Position numbers and translations under genes: made by a program. From NCBI GenBank assembly GCA_964389735.1, contig CAYMEJ010000008.1, forward strand, positions 1 through 33,144: a stretch of DNA of 33,144 bases. The letters run 5' to 3'. Within the stretch, counting starts at the first letter, position 1. Every line of letters starts with the position of its first letter. Source of the DNA: JAQUVS01 sp964389735. Its GTDB lineage: Bacteria > Bacillota_I > Bacilli_A > RF39 > UBA660. The notes under the pieces were generated by a model. It did not search any database and had not been told where the DNA came from. It saw only the letters and a list, made by a program, of their open reading frames with translations. Shown piece after piece: positions 15,343-23,253 of this stretch.

Positions 15343-16044
15343 ATGAGTAATAATCATTTAACCGTTAAGGTTACTGCAGAGAAACTTTATAAAAGAAAGG
15401 TGCATATGCGTATTGCTTGGACTGGACTTGCGGTATTATTATTAATTGTATCTGTTATATATGGAATGATATATATGGCAAATCAAACTGGTAATTTTAC
15501 TATAAATCTTGATCCTAATTTAAAAGCAAATAAAAGCATTGTTATTTCTTCTACAAGTGATTTTAAAAAAACACCATTAACTTTAAAAACTAATGCCTTA
15601 AAATACATGGATAATATTTCCGAGAGATGGATTCCTGATGATGTTACTGAACACGAAGGTGCTCACAGTAAGGACAATTATTTAGCTTATACATTTTTCG
15701 TTAAAAACACAGGTGATAGCGCCACTAGTTATCAAACGGAAATAACAATTAAATCTGTTATTAAAAATGTTGATGAAGCTGTTAGAGTTGCTGTTTACCT
15801 TAATAATGATAAAACAGTGTACGCTAAAAAAAGCAAAATTACTGGTCAAATGGAACCAAATACGACACCTTTTATATCTAATCATCAAGTTATGAGTGAA
15901 ACGAGAAAAGACTTAAAATCTGGTGATGTAGATAAATATACTATTGTTATATGGCTAGAAGGAGACGATCCTGAATGCATTGATGATATATTAGGTGGAG
16001 AGATGAAAATGTTGATGCTTTTAACAGAGGTAAACGAAGTTTAG
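15343..16044 (+). CDS. membrane-anchored TasA/CalY-like protein
   Basis: A 233-residue bitopic protein with 24 mostly basic cytoplasmic residues, one membrane helix (about 25-45), then an extracytoplasmic beta-rich domain. Unlike the other secreted members of this operon it lacks the SYAW box after the helix, so it is probably not cleaved and could serve as the membrane base or anchor, comparable in role to TapA of Bacillus subtilis (inference). It shares the C-terminal family motif IVIWLEGDDPEC (about 199-210) and a mid-domain FVKNTGDSATSY strand typical of TasA/camelysin-like folds. It starts after AGGTGATTC. A 71-base gap with a stable hairpin separates it from the next gene. Confidence 0.65.
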   Translation: MSNNHLTVKVTAEKLYKRKVHMRIAWTGLAVLLLIVSVIYGMIYMANQTGNFTINLDPNLKANKSIVISSTSDFKKTPLTLKTNALKYMDNISERWIPDDVTEHEGAHSKDNYLAYTFFVKNTGDSATSYQTEITIKSVIKNVDEAVRVAVYLNNDKTVYAKKSKITGQMEPNTTPFISNHQVMSETRKDLKSGDVDKYTIVIWLEGDDPECIDDILGGEMKMLMLLTEVNEV

Positions 16045-16055
16045 TATTAACGATG

Positions 16056-16081
16056 TTAAATTTAGAGCGCGCTAAATTTAA
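16056..16081 (+). promoter_or_regulatory. intercistronic hairpin without T-run
   Basis: TTAAATTTAG / CTAAATTTAA form a perfect 10-bp stem around AGCGCG. No T-run follows, so it is not a terminator. Its place just before the probable major fibre subunit suggests an mRNA processing or stabilising element that raises expression of the downstream gene. That role is inferred. Confidence 0.5.
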
Positions 16082-16115
16082 ATGGTAGCAGAAAAAAACA
16101 AGAAAGAGGGATAAT

Positions 16116-17039
16116 ATGAAAAACAAAAAAGTTATGTTAGCGTTTTTAATGTTATTAGTAACAGCTGTTGCTTTAACTACTGCATCATATGCATGGTTTA
16201 CAGCTAATACAGCAGTATCATTAGGAAACTTAGACGTAAACGTAACAGCTAGTAATGGTATTCAAGTTTCAATGAATGCAACTAGTTGGAAATCAACTTT
16301 AACTACTAATGAAATTAAAACAACAGGATATTTAAATAATAAGAACCAATTTCCTACAACATTAAATGCTGTATCTACAGTTGGTTCAACTACTACAGGA
16401 CAATTTGATATGTTCTATGGTGAATTAGCAGAAAATGGTACTTTAAGTACAACTTTACTTGAAGAACCACAAAGCAATGATGCTGCTAAATATGTAGCAT
16501 TCGATTTATTCATTAAATCATCAGTTGATAAAACAATTAAATTAAACACTGGTAGTGGAGTTACTGCTGTAAATGCAGCTAATTCAGAAGGTACTATCAA
16601 TGATACTAAATTAAAATCTTTATCACGTATCGGATTCTTAAAACAAGGAACTGATTCAACTAATACTCCAGCAACTGCAATAGCATTAGCAGGTGGAACA
16701 AAAGATACTCAAGTAATTTGGGAACCAAATGCTGATGATCATACAACTACTGCAATAGGTCTTGGAGCTGTTCAAGGTGAAGCAAAAGCATACAGTGGTG
16801 TTAAAGCTGAAGGTACTGCTTTAAGTCTTGAATCATTAGATACTGAACATTTTGCAGCTGTATCTACTAAAACTTCTACTGTAGGTAATTTACCAACTGA
16901 TACAACAGTATTTAATATAACTGCAGGTATTACTAAAGTAAGAATTTATATTTGGATTGAAGGACAAGATATTGACTGTGAAAACTCTGCTTCTTTAGGA
17001 ACAGGTATTAGAGCAGCTATTAACCTTGTTGCTGAATAA
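16116..17039 (+). CDS. probable major fibre subunit, TasA/CalY-like, SipW-type signal peptide
   Basis: A 307-residue secreted protein. The signal peptide has a short basic start, a hydrophobic core and the box SYAW at residues 24-27, as in SipW-processed proteins; cleavage after Ala26 is likely. The mature part is rich in Thr, Ala, Asn and Gly with alternating beta strands (NLDVNVTASNGIQVS, KYVAFDLFIKSS), as in TasA/camelysin fibres. It carries the family motif IYIWIEGQDIDC near 278-289. Codon choice is visibly more selective (many GCA/GCT, ACT/ACA, GTA and AAC) than in neighbouring genes, which together with the upstream hairpin suggests the highest expression in the operon. AGAGGG precedes the ATG. 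The signal peptidase gene begins 5 bases after the stop. Confidence 0.78.
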   Translation: MKNKKVMLAFLMLLVTAVALTTASYAWFTANTAVSLGNLDVNVTASNGIQVSMNATSWKSTLTTNEIKTTGYLNNKNQFPTTLNAVSTVGSTTTGQFDMFYGELAENGTLSTTLLEEPQSNDAAKYVAFDLFIKSSVDKTIKLNTGSGVTAVNAANSEGTINDTKLKSLSRIGFLKQGTDSTNTPATAIALAGGTKDTQVIWEPNADDHTTTAIGLGAVQGEAKAYSGVKAEGTALSLESLDTEHFAAVSTKTSTVGNLPTDTTVFNITAGITKVRIYIWIEGQDIDCENSASLGTGIRAAINLVAE

Positions 17040-17044
17040 AAATA

Positions 17045-17674
17045 ATGGCTAAAAAGATAGATAAAAAGAAAAATAAAGTACTTAGTATTTTATTAGATGT
17101 TTTTTTAGGTATAGTTATACTTTTAGCTGCAGCAGTTACAGTAGTATCACTTAATACTAAAGAAAATGGTATTGCAAATATATTTGGTTATATTCCACTT
17201 AGTATTCAATCTGGATCTATGAACGGAACTTTTGAAAAAGGTGATTTATTAATTACTAAAAAGTATGACGATCAAGAACTAAAGGTTGGAGATATAGTTT
17301 CTTTCTTTGCTGTTGAGCGAGACGAAACTGTTATTAAGACACATAGAATTGTTAAAATTAACAATGATAATGGAGTTATCACTTATATTACAAAAGGTGA
17401 TGCTAATAAAACAGAAGACAGTATTGGAATTACAAAATTAGATGTTGTTTCAATATATGATAATGACGAATATACAGGAAAAGAACTTAATGGTGTAGGA
17501 AATATTTTAGATTTCTTTAAATCTAAATATGGTTTCTTATGTTGTATCATTTTACCTTTATTCGTATTCTTCGTATATCAATTATATAAGTTAATTATAA
17601 TTATAATTGATGAAAAGAAAAAAGAAGCACTTCGTGAAATAGAAGATGCTAAAAATGAACAAAAAAAAGCATAG
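17045..17674 (+). CDS. sipW: signal peptidase I, SipW (ER/archaeal) type
   Basis: A 209-residue membrane protease with an N-terminal helix (about 12-36) and a C-terminal helix (about 158-178). The catalytic serine motif is SIQSGSM (Ser58 by alignment). The second catalytic residue is His100 in KTHRIVKI, where ordinary bacterial enzymes have Lys; this Ser-His pair defines the SipW/S26B class. TKGDANKTED is the conserved aspartate box. It should cleave the SYAW-type signal peptides encoded around it. No Shine-Dalgarno sequence is visible in the five bases after the preceding stop or just before it, so translation probably depends on ribosomes finishing the subunit gene. A terminator-like hairpin overlaps its stop codon. 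Confidence 0.88.
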   Translation: MAKKIDKKKNKVLSILLDVFLGIVILLAAAVTVVSLNTKENGIANIFGYIPLSIQSGSMNGTFEKGDLLITKKYDDQELKVGDIVSFFAVERDETVIKTHRIVKINNDNGVITYITKGDANKTEDSIGITKLDVVSIYDNDEYTGKELNGVGNILDFFKSKYGFLCCIILPLFVFFVYQLYKLIIIIIDEKKKEALREIEDAKNEQKKA

Positions 17675-17687
17675 CAATATGCTTTTT
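17664..17687 (+). terminator. internal terminator/attenuator within the fibre operon
   Basis: AAAAAGCATA / TATGCTTTTT form a perfect 10-bp stem with a GCAA tetraloop; the T-run is part of the 3' arm. It overlaps the sipW stop codon. It would lower transcription into the AAA+ ATPase and later genes, separating a highly expressed front part from a weaker rear part. Confidence 0.6.
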
Positions 17688-17713
17688 AAAGGGTAATACG
17701 GGAGGTGTAAGAC

Positions 17714-19324
17714 ATGGATTTGTTTGTAAGATTTTTATATGATTTTATGACACAATTTTTTGATGGTCTTTTAAAAATATTTAAGGGATTTATTGATGGA
17801 ATTGTTCAAATGTTTAATCTAGTTGGATATTACAACGTAATAAAAAACTATTCAAGCGAATTCTCTGCTGGAGACTGGGTATTTGTAATACTTGCTGCTC
17901 TAGTTGTATTAGCAATAATAGGTTTTATAGTTTTCTTAATAGTATTACTTTTTAAAAAGTATATTAGAGTTAGAAAGACATTAGTTGAACAAGAAGCTTT
18001 ATTAGAAGAAGTTGCAAAACTAAATAGAGATGTATTAAAAATAAGCCAAGAAAAGGATAGAATTATGGCTATGAAGGTATCTCAATTAGGATTAAATCCT
18101 GGAGTATCTTTAAATGATCCTATTTTGATTGATGGTACATCTACTAGCGTTGATAAGGGTTCTAATGTTGATGATGATGATATAGATGAAGAAACTAATA
18201 CTGAAGGTGAAGAAACTGCTACTGAAAGTGGTGTTGATACTGGTAATAGTAGATTCTATCGTTTAAGTTGTATAGACAAAGCTATGGAAACATATCAACC
18301 TAAACCTACTAATGATGAAATTACACTTGAAGGAATAATTGAAATGTTTAGAAACTTTGCTTGTAGTCAAATGAAGTTATATTATAAACCAGAAGTAATA
18401 AGATTATTCTTGTCATCTTTTGGTGCTACTAGATTAATTATATTACAAGGTATATCTGGTACAGGTAAAACATCACTTCCATATGCATGGGGTAAATTTA
18501 TTAATAATGATGCAATAATTGCTTCTGTTCAACCATCTTGGCGTGATAGAACCGAATTATTTGGATACTTTAATGAATTTACTAAAAAGTTTAATGAAAC
18601 AGAAGTTTTAGCTAAAATGTATGAAGCTCATTTTATTGATACAGTTTATTTAACAATACTAGATGAAATGAACATTGCCCGTGTTGAATATTATTTTGCC
18701 GAAATGTTATCAATTCTAGAAATGCCTTCACGTGATGAGTGGATAATTGAATTAACACCTGACGTTTGGGATTCGGATCCAAAAGGACTTGACGGCGGTA
18801 AATTAAAATTACCGGATAATATGTGGTATATTGGTACAATCAATAATGACGACTCTACATTTATGGTAACAGATAAAGTTTATGACCGTGCTATGCCAAT
18901 AGATATAAATGATAAGGGTGCTGCATTTGATGCTCCATTTACTGATCATTTAAGTTTAAGTAGTAAATACTTAGAATCATTATTTGATAAAGCTAAACAA
19001 GAACATGTTGTTTCAGAAGAAAATATGAAAAAACTTGAAGAAATGGATAATTATGTTATTGAACATTTCCGTATAGCGTTTGGTAACCGTATTGTTAAAC
19101 AATTAAAGGACTTTGTTCCTGTATATGTTGGATGTGGTGGTTCTGAAATAGATGGAATTGACTATATTATTTCACATAAGATCCTTAGAAAATTCGAACA
19201 ATTAAATTTATCATTTATTCGTGATGAAATACCTGATTTTATCAAGTATTTAGATAAAGTATTTGGTAAAGAAAATATGAATGAATGTAAGGATTATTTA
19301 AATAGATTAAGAAAAATGATGTAG
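17714..19324 (+). CDS. membrane-anchored McrB-like AAA+ ATPase
   Basis: A 536-residue protein with an amphipathic N-terminus (1-40), one transmembrane helix (about 54-80), a short coiled coil (85-118), a very acidic linker (about 152-173) and a cytoplasmic AAA_5 domain. Walker A is GISGTGKTS (246-254); QPSWRDRTELFGYFN (273-287) is the McrB-type segment; Walker B is LTILDEMN (313-320); sensor 1 lies in GTINNDDS (374-381); and the arginine finger is likely Arg392 in YDRAM. McrB proteins use GTP or ATP hydrolysis to drive a hexameric motor, normally soluble and coupled to the McrC nuclease. Here the membrane anchor and surroundings point to work at the cell envelope, such as assembling or exporting the fibre proteins. 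Its partner, a DUF2357 protein, follows after 8 bases. Confidence 0.8.
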   Translation: MDLFVRFLYDFMTQFFDGLLKIFKGFIDGIVQMFNLVGYYNVIKNYSSEFSAGDWVFVILAALVVLAIIGFIVFLIVLLFKKYIRVRKTLVEQEALLEEVAKLNRDVLKISQEKDRIMAMKVSQLGLNPGVSLNDPILIDGTSTSVDKGSNVDDDDIDEETNTEGEETATESGVDTGNSRFYRLSCIDKAMETYQPKPTNDEITLEGIIEMFRNFACSQMKLYYKPEVIRLFLSSFGATRLIILQGISGTGKTSLPYAWGKFINNDAIIASVQPSWRDRTELFGYFNEFTKKFNETEVLAKMYEAHFIDTVYLTILDEMNIARVEYYFAEMLSILEMPSRDEWIIELTPDVWDSDPKGLDGGKLKLPDNMWYIGTINNDDSTFMVTDKVYDRAMPIDINDKGAAFDAPFTDHLSLSSKYLESLFDKAKQEHVVSEENMKKLEEMDNYVIEHFRIAFGNRIVKQLKDFVPVYVGCGGSEIDGIDYIISHKILRKFEQLNLSFIRDEIPDFIKYLDKVFGKENMNECKDYLNRLRKMM

Positions 19325-19332
19325 GTGATTGA

Positions 19333-20454
19333 ATGAAAAAGGGTGAATTAAATAAAATTGTTAAGGGTACTGATGACAATACTTATGAACAATTTATGGA
19401 AAATAATTCTTCAGTAACTAATGTCATTACTAATTTTGAAAAAATAGAATTTGATTATACGTGGTTAGATAAGATTGAAGAAACTTTAAACTATATAGAT
19501 GATCTTGTACGTAATCCCAGAAAATTCATTGTTCAAGAAGAAGAAGTTGTTGGTGTTGAACGTTGTAAAAAGGTTACACTAGAAACTATTAGACATTTAG
19601 CTATGCATACTAACTTTATACAAGAAATACATGAAGATGGTACTATTACGCCTAGTAAAGTTTTGAATGTACACAAGGAAGAAACATATGACACTTATGA
19701 GAATAGATTTGTTTATTCTCTTTTGTGCAATTTACAGGACTTTTTTCAAAGACGTAAAAAGGTAACTGAAGGTGGTGCTTTTTCAAAAGTTGAAAAGGTA
19801 ATGAATTATAATGCTGAAACTAATATTGGATTAGAGAAAATAAAAGTAAATATTAATTTGGAAGCTAGAAGCTTTGAAGATTTATCTGCAAAAAGTTCTT
19901 CTGGATTAACTGTTGAAGAACGTGTTGAAAAAATTCAAATGATTATTGGAGATTTCTTAAAGAGTCAATTTATTCAAGAATTATCTGCAGCAGGTATAAT
20001 AATGGTTAAGTCTCCTATTAGAAAGACTAACGCTATTTTAAAGAATCCTAATTTGAAGAAAGCTTTGGAGTTATGGGAGTTTATTGAACAATATGATGTT
20101 AATAATAAATCAGAATCTAAAGAAAGTGATAATTATGAAGATACTGGTAAAATAAAAGAAGAAATGGATTTTTCTTTCTTAGTAGATTATGCAATACTAA
20201 GTAATGCATCAATTCATAGGGAAATAAAACCAGCAAAGATTCGCAAGTATTATGTAAATAAAATAATAACAGATTTTGTGGATAAAAATGATAATTATGA
20301 TGAAGCAGGATTTAAAAAATTGCTATTACAAGAATTTAGAAATGTAAAAAGAGAAAAAGAACAGGAAAAAGAATTGATAATTAATTCTGTTAATAAAACA
20401 ATAAATAAATATAATAGTAATAAACAAAAATTGTGGATAATGTTTAATTCATAG
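19333..20454 (+). CDS. DUF2357 (McrC N-terminal-like) partner of the AAA+ ATPase
   Basis: A 373-residue cytoplasmic protein. WLDKIEETLNYIDDLVRNPR (about 44-63), KFIVQEEEVV, RHLAMHTNFI and the signature YDTYENRFVYSLL (119-131) match the DUF2357 domain that in McrC-type proteins contacts the McrB ring. Canonical McrC and DUF2357 nucleases continue into a PD-(D/E)xK domain; here the C-terminal 130 residues are charged helices (about 340-370 Lys/Glu-rich) with no recognisable D...ExK core, so nuclease activity is doubtful. It starts after AGGTGATTG and is tightly coupled to the ATPase gene. The pair probably forms one complex with the membrane-anchored ring. Family assignment is by motif recognition only. 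Confidence 0.62.
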   Translation: MKKGELNKIVKGTDDNTYEQFMENNSSVTNVITNFEKIEFDYTWLDKIEETLNYIDDLVRNPRKFIVQEEEVVGVERCKKVTLETIRHLAMHTNFIQEIHEDGTITPSKVLNVHKEETYDTYENRFVYSLLCNLQDFFQRRKKVTEGGAFSKVEKVMNYNAETNIGLEKIKVNINLEARSFEDLSAKSSSGLTVEERVEKIQMIIGDFLKSQFIQELSAAGIIMVKSPIRKTNAILKNPNLKKALELWEFIEQYDVNNKSESKESDNYEDTGKIKEEMDFSFLVDYAILSNASIHREIKPAKIRKYYVNKIITDFVDKNDNYDEAGFKKLLLQEFRNVKREKEQEKELIINSVNKTINKYNSNKQKLWIMFNS

Positions 20455-20466
20455 TGGGGTGATTCA

Positions 20467-21579
20467 ATGGTTACACAAATAAGTAAAAAAGAAAAAGCAG
20501 CAAATATTTTTAAGTTATTAATAATAGTAGTAACCATTGCTATCGTATCTTATGCTTGGTATTATCGTGGCGATAGTGCTGAAATCAGCGATTTAACAAT
20601 GAAAGCTAGAGCAGTAAATCAAATTGATTTTTCGCTTGATGGTGGAAAGACATGGAGTAATGAAGCAAGTCTTAATTTAGACGATTTCTTTATGTTCAAC
20701 AATGAAATTACTGGCAATGGAATCGACTTTTTTGTTCCATCGTATAAGCATGAAGATGGTTCTCCTATTGCTTTCAAAAGGGCAAGAGTTAATCATGATT
20801 ATTTAGAATTTAATGTTATGTTTAAAACAAATAGTATGGGTACTGGAATATTTTTGGAAAATAAATCATATGTCGTGCCTACTACTGGTACTACAAGTAA
20901 TGAATTAATAGGTAGTAATGTTGACAGGAAGAGTGTACTTGGAGATTTTAGTAAAGATTTAATAGCAGGTTCAGTTAGAATGGCTTTTATAGAAGATAAG
21001 AAAGTAAATGGTAAATTTGTTCCTGATGATGAAACAAAGTTAGTATGGGCACCAAATCCTAATTATTGTATGTCATATAATAATGGTATATATAGTGCTG
21101 ATATTAATTCTAACTTACAACAACAATATAATTATTTAAATACTTCACTTAATGAAGAGAGAGTTGATAATATTAGAGATAATATAACAGCTTCTTATGA
21201 GAATCAGGATGCAGATGGTAATCCTATGCTTACATATATAAGCGAAGATAAACAAATAAAATCTATCACTGTTAGAATTTGGGTTGAAGGTAATGATAGG
21301 GAAACGGTAGATGCCTTAAAGGGTGGTATGTTCCATATGTTTATTAGTTTTATGGGAATAAATAAGGAATTAAATAATAATCTTCCGAACGTTCAAGCGG
21401 TTGGAAATACTATAGATGGATATACAAATGGAATGGAATATTCTATTGATTATGGATTAACATGGGTTAAGTATAATGATAATAATGATCCAACTTTTAC
21501 AACAGGTGATGTTGTATATGTACGTTATAGTGAAAGTACATTAGTGTTTTCATCAGATTATGTAACTTTAAATTATTAA
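20467..21579 (+). CDS. secreted TasA-like minor subunit with C-terminal beta-sandwich domain
   Basis: A 370-residue protein with a SipW-type signal (hydrophobic 14-27, box SYAW at 28-31). The mature part starts DSAEISDLTMKARA and contains IDFSLDGGKTWS, a pattern seen in TasA-like and S-layer-associated proteins. The family motif VRIWVEGNDRET lies near 271-282; the Cys of its paralogues is replaced by Thr. From about 304 to the end a separate small domain (MEYSIDYGLTW and VVYVRYSES) resembles the DUF4073-like beta-sandwich repeats of surface proteins, and it has a counterpart in the next gene. GGGGTGA precedes the ATG. It is likely a minor or tip fibre component. Confidence 0.65.
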   Translation: MVTQISKKEKAANIFKLLIIVVTIAIVSYAWYYRGDSAEISDLTMKARAVNQIDFSLDGGKTWSNEASLNLDDFFMFNNEITGNGIDFFVPSYKHEDGSPIAFKRARVNHDYLEFNVMFKTNSMGTGIFLENKSYVVPTTGTTSNELIGSNVDRKSVLGDFSKDLIAGSVRMAFIEDKKVNGKFVPDDETKLVWAPNPNYCMSYNNGIYSADINSNLQQQYNYLNTSLNEERVDNIRDNITASYENQDADGNPMLTYISEDKQIKSITVRIWVEGNDRETVDALKGGMFHMFISFMGINKELNNNLPNVQAVGNTIDGYTNGMEYSIDYGLTWVKYNDNNDPTFTTGDVVYVRYSESTLVFSSDYVTLNY

Positions 21580-21597
21580 TTGAAAGGAGTTAATACT

Positions 21598-22650
21598 ATG
21601 AAAAAACGTTTTTCTAAAATGAAATTACTTACAATTATTGAGTTAAGCGTATTACTTATTATTGGTTCATATGCATGGTTTTCTGATAAGAGTAATCCTA
21701 GTATTACTCAAACTAATATAAAGGTAACTTCTGCTGAGGGGTTAATGATAAAGTTATCTCCTGATAGTGATGCAAGAACTGAGGTAGATTTAAACCAAGT
21801 ATTGGGTGATGTTACTGATTTTGAATTAAAACAAATGTCTACTGCTGATGGTAAAAACTTTTATACTATTGATTTTGGTGAAGGTCTTAGTCAAAGTGAT
21901 CCACAATATATAAAGATAAGAGAAAGTGCTGATGGGTACTATGATTATAAAAAATGGGGATTTATTAATTTTGATTTTTATTTACAAACGGAAGATTTTG
22001 CTAAGCATGTTTATATAAATAAAGATACTAATATTACTGGTTTAGCAGATAAAGCAGTTAGAATTGCACTTTCTTTTGAAAAAGATGGTATTGAGCAAGT
22101 ATATATATTTGGTGATATCGAGGAAAATGGTATAGATAAACCTTTTACAACTAAAGCGGTAGTTAAGGAAGGCGTGTTTGATTATAATAATGTTGATCCA
22201 TCATTTCTTGGAAATCAGGTTGTAAGAACTTATGATAGTAAAGATGGTGGTAGAGGAACTAGTGATGATAGTGAGATTGATTTAACGAAAGTGTTGCTTA
22301 CTATTCCTGCTAATTCGTCAATTAAAATTAATATGAAAGTTTGGCTTGAAGGTGGGGATACTGATTGTAATAACACTTTAGCTAGTACTGTTACAAATAT
22401 GCTATTTAAATTTGGTAGTGCAAATGTACTATTAGATGCACCAAATGTAACTGCTAATAATGCACAACGTATTATTAATAATTTAACTACAAATATGGAA
22501 TATGCATACACAAATGATACAAGTACAATATGGACAAAAGTAACAAATACAAATATGACATTTGCTCGTGGTACTACAGTATATGTTCGTATTGCAGAAG
22601 TAACTGGTGTTTCACCAGAATCATACATAACAACAGTAGTATTCAATTAG
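21598..22650 (+). CDS. secreted TasA-like minor subunit, paralogue of the preceding gene
   Basis: The frame opens with a TTG at 21580, but AAAGGAG at 21584-21590 places the start at the ATG 21598, giving 350 residues. The signal peptide has SYAW at 24-27. The mature domain begins DKSNPSITQTNIKVTSAEGL, which parallels the major subunit. The family motif MKVWLEGGDTDC is near 245-256. The C-terminal domain (about 280-350; MEYAYTNDTSTIW and VYVRIAEV) parallels that of the gene at 20467. Two adjacent copies with shared architecture suggest a duplication followed by specialisation. Both are likely cleaved by one of the two SipW enzymes. Confidence 0.65.
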   Translation: MKKRFSKMKLLTIIELSVLLIIGSYAWFSDKSNPSITQTNIKVTSAEGLMIKLSPDSDARTEVDLNQVLGDVTDFELKQMSTADGKNFYTIDFGEGLSQSDPQYIKIRESADGYYDYKKWGFINFDFYLQTEDFAKHVYINKDTNITGLADKAVRIALSFEKDGIEQVYIFGDIEENGIDKPFTTKAVVKEGVFDYNNVDPSFLGNQVVRTYDSKDGGRGTSDDSEIDLTKVLLTIPANSSIKINMKVWLEGGDTDCNNTLASTVTNMLFKFGSANVLLDAPNVTANNAQRIINNLTTNMEYAYTNDTSTIWTKVTNTNMTFARGTTVYVRIAEVTGVSPESYITTVVFN

Positions 22651-22663
22651 AAAGGATGATAGC

Positions 22664-23242
22664 ATGACTAAAATGTTTAAAAATAAAGCACATGCAATAT
22701 TTAATATAGTATTATTAGTAATCATTATTGGTTATGCTACTTATGCTTGGATGTTAACTTTTCCATCTAGAGGTGAAATTGTTGATTATAGTAGAAACTT
22801 AATTATTACATCGAGTTCTCTTGATGTAGATGTTTATGTGTATAGAGATGGTCAATATGTTCTTACAAATGATGATCCTATAACATGTGATATGATGGCA
22901 CCTGGTATGATGCAAAAATATAGATTTGATTTAACTAATAATAATTCTGTTAAGTCTTCAACTAATATAATCTTTTCTAATATTACAGGGGATATTGAAT
23001 TATTAAAAGAAAAATTATATATTGGTGAAACAAATCCAGATTTGTTTGAAAATCAATTAACTGAAAAATTAGAGTATAAGGAATCTACTGATACTTATTC
23101 ATATAAATTTGCTAATGAACTTGGTGTAGAACCAGGTGAAACTGTTAGTTTATATTGGTATATTTATATTGATAAATATGCATCAAATGAAATTAGTGAT
23201 ACTAATTTTGCTATTAATAAAATAATGTTTGTTAAACCATAG
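22664..23242 (+). CDS. small secreted TasA/camelysin-like protein
   Basis: A 192-residue protein with a hydrophobic segment (about 11-25) ending in the box TYAW (26-29). The mature part shows LDVDVYVYRDG, a KYRFDLTNNNS strand (the N-x-N/T-N strand of camelysin-like folds) and VEPGETVSLYWYIYIDKY near the end. It lacks the I-W-x-E-G-x-D motif shared by the other subunits. It is the closest neighbour of the second signal peptidase, which starts 11 bases after its stop, so it may be that enzyme's dedicated substrate (inference). AAAGGATGA precedes the ATG. Confidence 0.65.
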   Translation: MTKMFKNKAHAIFNIVLLVIIIGYATYAWMLTFPSRGEIVDYSRNLIITSSSLDVDVYVYRDGQYVLTNDDPITCDMMAPGMMQKYRFDLTNNNSVKSSTNIIFSNITGDIELLKEKLYIGETNPDLFENQLTEKLEYKESTDTYSYKFANELGVEPGETVSLYWYIYIDKYASNEISDTNFAINKIMFVKP

Positions 23243-23253
23243 GAGGTAATATA

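Noticed and set aside
17714..20454. A type IV (McrBC) restriction system
   Set aside because: The ATPase is membrane-anchored, the partner lacks a visible nuclease motif, and both sit inside a secretion operon.
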